This document shows, piece by piece, positions 25,178 to 36,300 of a stretch of DNA of 64,000 nt. Source of the DNA: Agelaius tricolor (Eukaryota > Chordata > Aves > Passeriformes > Icteridae); contig JALJCS010000001.1 in the NCBI GenBank assembly GCA_023055355.1, positions 108,206,881 through 108,270,880 of the forward strand, given 5' to 3'. The notes under the pieces were generated by a model. The model was not told the DNA's origin and did not search any database. It saw only the letters and a list, made by a program, of their open reading frames with translations. Every line of letters starts with the position of its first letter. The first letter of the stretch is position 1. A program made the translations under genes and the position numbers.

Positions 25178-28100
25178 CAAGACAGAAGCAAAAAACAAAA
25201 ACATCTCCATATGGGAGGTTTTTTCCACCTTCATGTCAGCAAGGAAATTTCTAAAAATCTTGATGTTACACCGAGAGTGAGTTCAGACATTTGAAATGCT
25301 AAACTGAACACCTATAGCTGGAATTGTTGCTAATAAGCACTGACCATCTGCTGAAGACAAAGAAAACTATGTTAGGATCATCACTAAACCAAAACCAAAC
25401 CTATTTTAGAGAAACATCTTATAGCATGTACTAATTTATTTACTTCTAGTGGCATCCTGCAGGATATGCTATAAGAAGCAAGACATATCTCCAGTAATCA
25501 GTATTTCTCACACTTTGGAAAACTACTGACCCATACTTCCCAGAAGGAATTGAGAAAACAGCATTAAAATGAGAAGAATTGCTTTTCATGAAAATTATTT
25601 GTAACTGTTAAAGTTGGTGAGGGTGTAATGAACAGCTGCCAGGAAATTAATGTAAATCTTTCAGGTACCACTGGTGCTATTAAGTAACAATTGTCTCTAT
25701 CAGTAGGAATGACACTTGCCAATAATAGAAGGCAAGCAGTTATGGTTCAGGAAAAAGTACCAGACAATTATTTTAAGGGAGAGAGTGAGACCAAGAAAAC
25801 AGAAGACATTTAAGGGAAACCACACAGGAGTTTTCCTGTGGTTCCTCCCAGCAGCTCCTACCTGATTTCAAACAAGAGCTCAGTTGTGCCAGCTAGTGCC
25901 AGCACTTCTTAATCAGACACACTTGCTCTAACCTCATTAAAAAGTCTGATTGCTGAAACAGTTCTCACTCCTCTCAACAGGCAATTGGAGCCTGCACACC
26001 TGAGTGGTAGGCAACCAACAACACTGCTGGCACACCAAGGCAGAGAGACTTGAGGGGTCTGAAATGCCAGCAGGCATTCTGTTCCTGGGAAACACTCACA
26101 CAGGGGAGAGACAAGTCTATGGTTGCACATGGATGATCTCACTGAAGTGTCAGGTGACCTAATCTAAAATTTAGATCTTCACCATAATTGTCATGTGCTG
26201 ACTGTACAATTTCCAAACCAGTTATTTCTATTACACTACCACTGAACTCACCAAAATCTCTTGTGCAGTAATCTGAAGCCCTTTGGGGAAGACACATCCT
26301 GTAAGCATGCTGAGATATCAGAGATCAGGTTCCAAACATCACACCCTTTGCCTTGGATGAGTAAGCAGGGGAAGATCCACACCACAACCTGGCCATTGGG
26401 GAATTCAAATTAATACAGCTTTCCACATTTCTGCTCCTAAGTAAATATGGGATCTCATCACGGGGATCTTGGATGTCGGGGAAGGAGAACCAAGAGTGAG
26501 ATCAAATCAGTCACTTTAGGAGCCACTCAAGTCTCCTAAGTGCTGAGAGGTCACAGCCTTGTGACCTCTCATCCAAAAGGAGAAGCCAATAATTTCTTTC
26601 CAGTCAAGGTTTGGGTGCTTGCCTAGCCATGCTAGAGGACAGGAAGATTCCCATTCCCATAACTGCAGGAGTTTAAACATCTCTTCACCCAATTCTTTAG
26701 ATGCTCAGTTGTCAATTCTGCCTCCCTGTACCCCACAGAGAAGCCTATCTAGCCTGCTTTTAGTACAGAAACTTCCTAGTTATTAAGTTAACAACACTAG
26801 TCCTTGTAAAGCTAAACCCTATTCACCATCACAGAATTGGCCACAAGTCACTTTTAGTGGTCACTCATATTGTGCCACTGTAAAGCCTTTATCGTGGTCA
26901 CTAATGGAAAGCACATGCCAAACTAGTTACTTATTACAGCTGTAGGAAGGTGACATAAAGCAGTCACAGTGCCTTGCCATTGAACCCTTATTAAATTTCA
27001 GGCCACCACTTTAATTGGTGCAACTAAATTAATTTATCATATAATTATGTGTTAATTTATGAAGAAAAGTGATTTTGGATTTGTTACTGATCAAGGTTGC
27101 AGTGGCTAGAAAGTCAGAGATTTAAACATAAAAACTCCTGTCCTTGCTGTAACCACTCACTGCAACAACTGCTTTGAAAAAACATTATCTGTTCACCCAA
27201 GGACCCAAATTTCAGAGGATCTGAAATGCAAGGATAGGTAAGAGCAGTTGTAAGCAGTCATAAGATAAATGTGAAGATTATCTTGGCTGGGGAAATATAT
27301 TTACAGTTAGAGTAGATGAGCAAACATTCTCCCTCTCAGTCTTTTGCTGCCCTGGAAACCCTGAGACAAACAGCACCAGAAAAAACTCAATCTTTTAAGC
27401 ATTGAAGCTACTTGGGAACTTAGCTACAGATCCTCGTGTCCACCCAAGCCATCTAACTCACAGAGGGATTTTATGAAGTCTGAATAACATCAAAATTGTA
27501 TCTGCATGAGGCATGGGAGCTGAAAATGCCCAGGTTTGCTCTGTTCCTGGGGTTGATTTGCTTGGTTGGTGGCAGGCCCTTGTGTCTGGGAAGGTGATGG
27601 CAGTGCCAACAGCACAGAGAGGCAGTTTTCCTTATAGGAACACAAAGTCTGGCAGAATAAAAACCACCAGGAATCGCTAGCCAGCAGCAGGTTCTGCTGC
27701 TAAGTGAATGAAAGGTTAGTAAAAAAGAAACATCTCCTCAAAGGAAACCCAGTACAAGTCAATAAGCTCTTGAGATCAGTGTAAGAGCCAGCACTCAGGC
27801 CAGTTTGAGGAAGGGGAAGCAAAGACTGACTACAGAAAAAGTGGGCTGTAGTTCTCCTTTCTATGGAAAGCTGATGGAATTTTCATTTAAGGGTCAATAT
27901 CACCTGCCTGCAACACTGATGGCAGCCTGGGGAGGATAGTGCATCCAAACCAGTCCCTGCCTGACCTCTCCTGCCTTTAAAGCAGAGTTGCTACAAAGCC
28001 ATGAAACAGAGTCAGAAAAGAGAAAATGAGGAGCTACAGCTAAACAAGCATCTTAATGGGTGCAGGAAAGCTGCTACCAACCCTCAAAACTCCCAGAAAG

Positions 28101-29279
28101 GTATTAATAAATTATATCCCAGAAAGAGAATGAAAAAAGAGACAAGCTAAGCTCTACACCTGAGCCTGTTATGAATGTGAATGGCAACAGCAGGGCACAG
28201 GAGATATTTGCTACACATGGCCTGGGAATACAGGGTTAAAGGGAAACTATCTAGATTTCATTCAGATTGCCACAAAAGGAAAAAAAAAATTTTAAAACCC
28301 TACCAAGCACTTAGCAGTGGGACTGAAAGTTGCAAAAATCAATAATCTTGGCAATAAACAGTGGAATCCACAGAAGGACCTGTTCAAGGCAGAGGAAATT
28401 AAGAGATTTACTGACATGTTGGAGGGCATGGGACATTTGGAAAGACAACGAAGAACTCAAACTATCACTGAACACAGTGCTAGTGGTGCATGCAGAGCAA
28501 TGCATGTCAGGAGTGTTATGGCCAAAGTGGGAGAGCAGCTCCAGCATGCAGCATAATTAAGTGTAATTGGAAAGGTGGAGGAATCCTCAGAATGGGCTTG
28601 CTTGATTGCTACAAGTAATAAAACACCAAACACATGCTGGGCCAATCTGAAAGTGTAAAGGCCTTTGGGACCCACACACAGCTAAAACAGGGAAAATTGT
28701 ACCACAGCCACCCTCCCAGATGTCACTTGCACGAATTCCACAAAGGCTGGGTTCAGTGTAGAGGAACAGGTACAGTCTACTCTCATCTGCTGGGCGAAGC
28801 TGAGGGATCCCTACTTCCATTACTGTGTCAGGAGGAAAGCATTTTATACATTAGAAGCACTTTGTGTCTTAGAAAAGGGAATGAGATTCGAAGAGGGGAA
28901 GTGATCTGATCTAATCCTCTGAGGAGAAGATGTTCAAGGGTTTAAGGCACCCTCATCCATGAAAGAACTGAACCATGCTGAGGCTGTGAACTCTCTTAGT
29001 ATTTACACAAAGATAAAGAGAACCATCAGCGCTTTCATGAGGTCTGAGGGATAGAAGAGAGCAACTGGTAGTGAAGGAGATGGACAAAAGCATCCAAAAC
29101 ACAAAGGATGACACTCTAGTGATTTGAATTAGAAGTCAAAGAAATATAAAAAAATCCAGTAGCAGCTGTCCTGTCGTGCAGCAGGATGAGGGCCTATAAA
29201 AGAGAAGGGACAGATGTTCACTCATGCTTGTGATCTGCCAAGAGAAATAGGGAAATGGGAAGAGAGGCACAGGGTGTAG
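25178..29279. other. Mostly unique DNA, possibly the eroded upstream part of a retroelement
   Basis: No gene is recognised. A perfect 10-bp hairpin is at 26545-26570 and an AT-rich, TTAATT-rich patch is at 27011-27060. The 28.3-29.2 kb part has several open frames of 70-90 codons and lies where the reverse transcriptase and RNase H of the Ty3/Gypsy relic would be expected. I could not align it convincingly to those domains. Confidence 0.45.
26545..26570. repeat. Perfect 10-bp inverted repeat, 6-nt loop
   Basis: GAGAGGTCAC and GTGACCTCTC are exact reverse complements around the loop AGCCTT. The arm contains AGGTCA, the half-site bound by many nuclear receptors, so the arms form an everted pair of half-sites. 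A functional role is only a possibility. Confidence 0.85.
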
Positions 29280-30230
29280 ACATCACAGATTTCTTTTTAA
29301 TACAGTCATCGAGGCCTGAATGTCAGGCATCAGAGATATTTGGAGTAAAAAATAATTCAGGCTCTGAATGTGGGATATGAGCAAGTCCAAAGTGGTTTAG
29401 AGAAAAAAACGAAAGGGATTCTAGAGAATGTTTCTTCCAGTCGTTTGGAAGGAAGTCTGTGAGGGACACTCACAGATGTGGTGCTGTACAAAAGGCAAAG
29501 AAGTGCACAAGAATTTTCCAGAAAGATGTCCCAGGTAACATAAATTCTTCTAGACTGTTTTGTTTATGTAAAGCATCAGAAAAAAAAGCCAAAAAACAGC
29601 AAGGAGGAAGCACTGATAGTTCATGATGCACCTAATAGAAGCTTGGCAGCAATTGGTGTGTGATTTATATGAACATAGGCAGAAACACTGCCTGCTGATA
29701 CTTGATTATTGCAGTCATTTTGTCAAAGTAACTCAACTTGGAAACACATTATACAGCACTGCAATGAGTCAGGCCACAGGAATATTCACCAGGCATAGTA
29801 TGTACTGCAAGCTAATTTGTAAGAGTAGCTTACAATATATACCCGAGGTATTCTGAAAATTTGCAAAGGACAGTATTTCATACACCCAACAAGCAGTTTG
29901 TACTACCTGCAGTGCAACAGAAGGCCTGAAAACACACATTTGGGTAACTGAGTAAACATTACTCAAGGCAAGTGAAAAGGGGTTGAAATCCCCTGTTGAG
30001 TACAACCACCAAACCAATTTGTGAAGTTTTGTTAGTACTGATGCTACAAGTGCAAGAACCACCCTATCTAAGAGGAGGTCTAACACTCACAAGGTGCAGA
30101 TTACTGGATAAAACAGACTGTGGGGGACAAAAAAATAGTGGAAATTTCACTACAAAATGTCAGGCTGCTAAAACCATTGCAAGAAAGACCAGTGTCATAA
30201 TATCACATCCAGGCAAAAAGGTGTAGTAAC
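29280..30230 (+). mobile_element. Decayed Ty3/Gypsy-type pol fragment (integrase region)
   Basis: Several consecutive pieces of a Gypsy-type integrase can be read in order on the plus strand. At 29425-29469 there is R-x-F-L-P followed by KEV and EGH, which fits the stretch before the HHCC zinc-binding domain and its first histidine region. From 29493 another frame gives KMSQ, then after one stop LLDC, KHQ, PK and VHDAPN, the usual lead-in to the catalytic core. Frame shifts again to WQQLVCDLYE at 29644, where D at 29662-29664 sits at the first catalytic aspartate, followed by LLILDYCSHFVKV. Later come LQYIPEVF and KFAKD, and at 29959 LLKASEKG, all in the family's order. The second catalytic aspartate (family SDNGPQY) is lost. 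Stops and at least two frameshifts make it non-functional. Reverse transcriptase and LTRs were not identified. It could alternatively derive from another integrase-bearing element of the same superfamily. Confidence 0.75.
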
Positions 30231-30269
30231 AGGAGGGTAAGACTATTTCTTCTCTAATAGATATAGGTA

Positions 30270-30325
30270 GAAATATTACATATTACTATACTACATTATA
30301 GTAGTATAGTAGTATGTAATATTTC
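30270..30325. repeat. AT-rich hairpin, 25-bp arms, 6-nt loop
   Basis: Arms 30270-30294 and 30301-30325 are reverse complements with one mismatch, separated by ATTATA. This AT-rich palindrome could extrude a cruciform. It begins about 40 bases after the last part assigned to the Gypsy relic. Confidence 0.9.
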
Positions 30326-30349
30326 TATATAGTATATAATTACTATACC

Positions 30350-30375
30350 ACATTATAGTATATCTACTATAATGT
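30350..30375. repeat. Second AT-rich inverted repeat, 11-bp arms
   Basis: ACATTATAGTA (30350-30360) and TACTATAATGT (30365-30375) are exact reverse complements around TATC. Its arm sequence resembles part of the larger hairpin just upstream, so the tract probably grew by duplication. Confidence 0.88.
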
Positions 30376-33300
30376 AGAACACTACATCATCTGCAGTAAA
30401 TAGCAGCATCCCACAAAGAATCTACCAAATCCATCAGCCTGGCTGATCAGTAGGAAATTGTCACTCTTGCTAATGCACCTGCACAGTTTCCTCAGGTTAC
30501 GTATTTCCCACCTGCAGCTGATGGCTCTTCTGTTACCTGACCAGATGTGCTTTGCAAAGCCTGTTATAATCCCCAGACAGACGCCACACTCTCACGTCTA
30601 ATGATCACATTAATAGAAAATTAAATATAAATTAACACAGGAGCGAATAGTAAGAGAATTAAGTACATCAAGATTCAAGTATTCAGTAGTTAAGTAACAA
30701 GATAATGTTAATTCATGCATGCCGCATTCTGTCCCAGGAGTTATAAACACTACAAAAAAAAAAACTTGACGTGTTTCCTTTATTCCATACAGAAGTGGCA
30801 AAGCCATGACTGCTGCAGAAAGAGATCTGACCCAGAGGTGCTGTACAAACCACCCAGTTGTGAGGCGTGTCCCACTCTTCAAGGTTTATGGTTTAAAGTT
30901 ACCAAAGAAACAAAACCAGGAAGTTAAACAAAGGCAAAATAAACTTACTTTGGGTCATGCACCATGTCAGTATTAAAACTGGGACTTATACTAGTATTCC
31001 TGAACACCAGTTGAGAGTTTATTCCTTAGATGTTGCATTGTAAGAAATGTCAACCCACAGCTGGAACAAACCCCAGGATGACACAAAGGCATCAATGGGG
31101 TTCTGAGTTTCACTGCAGGAGCACCAGAGTACTCACAGACAATAAAACTTTCCTCCCAAGGTCACAAGCCTTGCAAACTTAGTGGTGAAGCAAACTAAAT
31201 CTGCTGGGAATAAACAGTCCTTGGGCTCATAGCTGTGTAGCAGAATATTCAAACCTTACTTAAATTTTTAAAATAATGAGGACATAGTTTTTAATATCTA
31301 ACTAATGCAAAGACTGGATGATGATGCCTCTCCCTGGACTGTTATAAGCAATGACATATTTCCTATAATACTCTAACTGCAGACTGAATATGTAATAGAT
31401 TAAAAGTACACTGAAAGAGATGATTAACACACGGTCCATTATGGGTTCCCTAAAGTAACATTTTCTGAAATATTAATACTTAATTATGGAGGTGGCAGAA
31501 GGCTGCAGGGTTTCCTTTCTTTCTTTTCTATGTTCTTGTTATCTGTCTCTAAAATATTAGAGATAATGAGAAATCATGTACCTGTGTAAACTCTAATAGG
31601 AGTAATACGAAAAAGCAGAACAGAAAAAGAAAAAAAAATAGGCCTCAAGCTGTTCATGGGGGTCTCTGGTAATTGGAAGAGTCAATGGCTATATGATTCA
31701 AGAAAATACCTTCCCTAGAGAAGGAGACTGATTGTGCCACATTTATACAGCAGCTAACCAACACTGAGCAGGCTTTCCTTTGCATATTATTGGTGCCAGC
31801 CTGATGAGGCAGAAAATTGCATCGTGTCATTTAATTTCCCAATCTTTGTTTTCATTGTATTAATCTTTTGGCTTTACTTCACTTTATAATTTGAAGGCTC
31901 AGCAAGAAGCAAACCAAATGGAAATTCAGCTTACTTTCATGTCTAGCTGAATGTTCGTTGCAGTTTTGGAAAGTTTAATTCTGCGTAATCTCACCCATGA
32001 ATAATAATCATCTGGTTTTGTATGCAGACATATTAGTGGTTATTAAAGACTGCCTTAAAAATTCCTGGGATTGTGCCCAAAAGTCAGTCACCAAAACATG
32101 ATTAACAAATAGGTTACAGGAAGAGAGCAGATAGGTTTTTTTCAACAGAACCTTTTCCCTTTAGTGTTATCGAAGAAAGTAAAGTTGGCAAACTCCCTGA
32201 ACTTGAGTAATAATTTTAAATTCTACAATTCCCAGACTGAAAATTCCAATGCTGAGGATGTTGAGACAGAGTGGTTGTCTTAGAAAAAGCCCAGGACATA
32301 AATATGGAGGTTTCAGTTAGATAGAAGGAAGAGGAGGAAAAAAAACCCGATTATTTTCCTGTGCTTGAAGTTACTTGACTCACCAAGGACTGGGCTGGGC
32401 TGGGCCCCTCTCAGACACCAGGGCCCTCCTGAGATCTGCCCAGAAGTGGGAACAGATTAGCAGAACCATCTGCACCTCGTCCTCCATGCCAGGGCAAAGT
32501 TAGGAATAAATCCCAAATCCAGGACTTCAGTTTACTCCTATCCCATCCCAAAGACTCCTTTTAAAAGGTCTGAAGGCTGACTCAATTGCTATTGAGTGTC
32601 TTAGGCACATTAATCTTGTTGTCATTTATTGCACTGTGATGAAGACACACTGCAAATTTATAGAACATGTTTAATACATATTTCATGCTGTGGTTATATA
32701 GCTCACCCAAATAGGATTCATGAGCCATATCTGATGAATAAAGCTTTATTTAAAATGAGATGTCTTTTTCATGCTTCTGTCACTGTTTTGTCAAAAAAGG
32801 GGTATTTTTCTTTCAACCAGAATCTCTCATAACCATGATGGAAAGTTCAAAGCTTCCTCTGGTCAGATCTTCAAGGTCATGTCCTACCCATAGAAGTTTA
32901 GGGGTTTGCCTATTGGCTTCCAGTTGTGGGAAGTTTTCACACTTGCATGTGCCTTACTCACATTAAAAGAACATACAGCAAATAATGCTGTCACTGTCAC
33001 AAGAGCAGAATTGTGAAGACCTAAATAAATGAAGCTTGTGTTTAAAAAAATCAAAACAAAACAGAAGAGGGTGTCCTTTAAATGTTCATGACCCAGGAGG
33101 AAAGGAAAGGGCACCATTAACCCCTGCACTTCAGTGCAGCTCTCCACTTCTTAGCAAGAGACAGAAAACATTGGACCTGCTGTTGATGAAATGATGGCCC
33201 TGAGAGAAACCACCATCTGACTCAGGAGAGCTGAGCCTCACTACAGAAGCTGAGCAAAAATATTTCCTCCCTCTCAGGGTGAGTAGCCCTACCCAGTGAC

Positions 33301-36300
33301 TTTTCTGTGCTTGAGGAAAAACAAGTTTCCTCATGGAACCTGTCAGAAAAGTGGATTGCAATTGAAAGTCTCCAATCTTGCTCTGCTGCTGTCACTTGCT
33401 CAACTCGTGCCCCTTGAATGCACAAATCACATAGGGGGGCACTTGCTTCCTGCCATCATTAAACAGGGGTTGAAGTACTCAATTATCACCAGGAAAAAGA
33501 TAAGATGCTTTAAGGCCTCTCATGAGATGGTCATCATTCAGAGAGAGTTTAAAATTAGATTATTTAATTCAGATTTTGAAATGGAGTTCTGAAAATTTTG
33601 CTAGAGCCACCTATGCTCCATATGCTCCAAGAAGTTATTGGACTGGAAGATAAAATATGTCAGGAAATTCTGCATGTGTAATATTTTAGCTGTGCAATCA
33701 GATAGTCATAATGTTCCCTGTAGCTCCCAAATTTCACAGGAAAAGATGAGCAGCAACTCAAAGCTCCATTAGTCTTATTGAAATACTAGAAATACCATCC
33801 CCTTTCATCTGAATTAATCTAGCCTCAAGCAAACTCAGAGCATACAGGGCTTCTTCAGTTTGCACATTGAAATAATAATTCTTCATCCATTTCAGAATCC
33901 CTGTGAGCTCATTTAAAACAGACCAGAGGTACCCAAAATAGTCTCACAGATCTCAAGACTCTCTGGCATAAATTCAAATACTCCACCAATTAAGCTCAAT
34001 GAAGATTTCAAAGTTCATTAGGTCCAGGAATTGCATTTAGTTCCATACATCTAGAATAAAACAAGCTCCAGTAACAAAAAGAACTTAATTTTTTTTTACA
34101 TTCTGACTTAAACTGCCAAGAAACCTGGCTTGCTTCACCAATTTGTAATTGAGGCAATAATAGATGGACAATTATTAAATACTATGATATGGAATAGATT
34201 TAAAGGGTTTTCTTGCATAAAAGTTGATGTGTCTTAGAAAATCAATTACCAGAATTTGTACAAACTGTCATGCAGTTTTCATTGCCAGGACCTGACATGA
34301 ATATATTGCTGATATTTAATTGCAGAACTGAGAGAAGGTAAAATATGCATCAAGATAATCAAATTACAAAAGACAGTTACAATTCCCGAACCTGGCAATT
34401 TATGGACTATTTTCTACACTCGATATCACTTTTTAGTGAACTTCATGAGTTGTGTAAGAATGTTTTTCTGTTTAACTTGTTTTTTCCAAATACTTGTTTT
34501 TCCTTCTTGTCATGGTTTGATGCAGAAAGGATGAACCTCTTCCAAATCTTGGGTGCAGGAGGATCATGGGCCTTGCAAGCAGTCAAGGAGAGAGGGCACA
34601 GGTCCAAGGCTGCAGCACAAGCATGTCTGCAAGATAAAGGAATGTGGCACAAGACTGAGACCAAAGAGGCATTCTGCTATGACTCAGTCCAGATGCTAAG
34701 GAGAAAAGTGCAAAAAATGAAGTGCTAGCCCTCCTCAAAAGTCTTTCCCAAATTCTTCACTTGACAGTTAATTTATATCTTCATGAAGGCCTGTATGTGT
34801 GCAGACACATTCATCAATAAGTTAAACTAATACTGAATACACAACCATAACTGGGATAATAATGAAGTAAACATAATTATAACACTGAGAAGATTGAGGA
34901 CTTTTTACCAAAAGAAGGAGAGGACTGTGCAAAATGTTAAATACATTAAATGCACTCACAGACACTGACATATTGTTCAATAAATTACCCTCCATGAGAA
35001 AATACACATAGTGGAATAGCTTAATAAGCAGATTTATTATAATTTTTTTTAAAAAGGGAAAATTGTTGGGAAAAAACTTCATAAGAAACGTCACTAACAC
35101 TATAATTATGCAAGAGTTTTGATTTTTTGTTATGCCAATTATTCTTATTATCCAGATTGCATTAAGTGAAAAAGTGAAAACAGACCTGGTCAGCCTAGAA
35201 TAAAAAAAAATTGTGAAGACCTGTTTGACAGCAGAATTAAGAGATGACATCTTTTTCCTTTCAAGCCCAGTTCCATGAAACATTTGCAAATCATTTGACA
35301 GTGAATTAACATCCTAAAAAGTTATCAGATATTCCTCTTATGCATCATAAGTCATAGAATGTTGCCAACAAAAAAAACCCCATACAACAGAAAAAAGGGC
35401 AGGGGGCTGGGGGAAAGGAGAAGGGAACAAAAAGAACCAAACAGAAACCCAAAATCAAACCAATCAACCAATCAAACCAACCTAGCCAAGCTACACATAC
35501 TGCAAGGTACCAAAGCAAGGAAAGATTGCAAGAATCACCAAATTTTAGGTCCCCATAATAGCAGGATATTCATTAAGAGGTAAAATCCTATTCACTCTGA
35601 AAAATGAGCAAGCAACAAGGAAATGTTCACACTGGCAAAACGAGTACAAGAGAAGTGATGTTAGGAAACTATTTGCATGCAAAATTAAGGCAGTATTTTT
35701 AAATTATTTTAGTAGACAGTTTGAATTTGGTGTCTCCAACTCACTGACAATATGCTTTAGCACAGGTCAGCATTTACTTGCTTCTTGCCTATCCAAAGGT
35801 AAAGGTCCAGAAGATGTGATATAATAGAAACAATTCACAGTTTCAGAAAGTGGCTTTCAAAATATTTGCAATGGAAATTGCAGCACTGTTTCTGGAATTT
35901 GTATCTAATTGCTTTTCCAAACCAAAATTCTCAGATTTTCCACATTTATAGTAGGCATGGGCCAGAATTTTCTTCTACAATTTAGAAGGAGAAAGACTTT
36001 GAGAGTTTAATTTGGGTGAGGGAGGAGAGGGGAGTGAGGAAAGAGGGTGTCCCTTCTGTGTGAGCAACAAGAAACAGACATTACAGCTAACAGCAACAAA
36101 AATAATATTTTATGGTTTCCTGTATTTTCAGAGCTTTGTATGGGGTTGTCAGGGACAGTGGGCTGCTTCATTTTAAATTTCCATACACTGCAGAATATTT
36201 CTGTACTTTCCCATCACTATGGCCCTCTGCCTTAAATAGTCAGCATGGCAAAATACCTTCAAGTTTTAAAACATTGAAGAAACTTGGAGAACAGTTTTAG

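Noticed and set aside
27540..27580. Reverse-transcriptase-like FLGLI motif belonging to the Gypsy relic
   Set aside because: A single short match, about 1 kb further from the integrase than expected, with no neighbouring RT motifs found.
28600..28820. Retroviral envelope-like fragment
   Set aside because: A few Cys and N-glycosylation-like motifs occur in one frame, but there is no recognisable order of envelope features.
34822..35289. 155-codon minus-strand open frame
   Set aside because: The peptide is dominated by Phe, Ile, Leu and Asn from AT-rich DNA and shows no domain, signal or splice structure.
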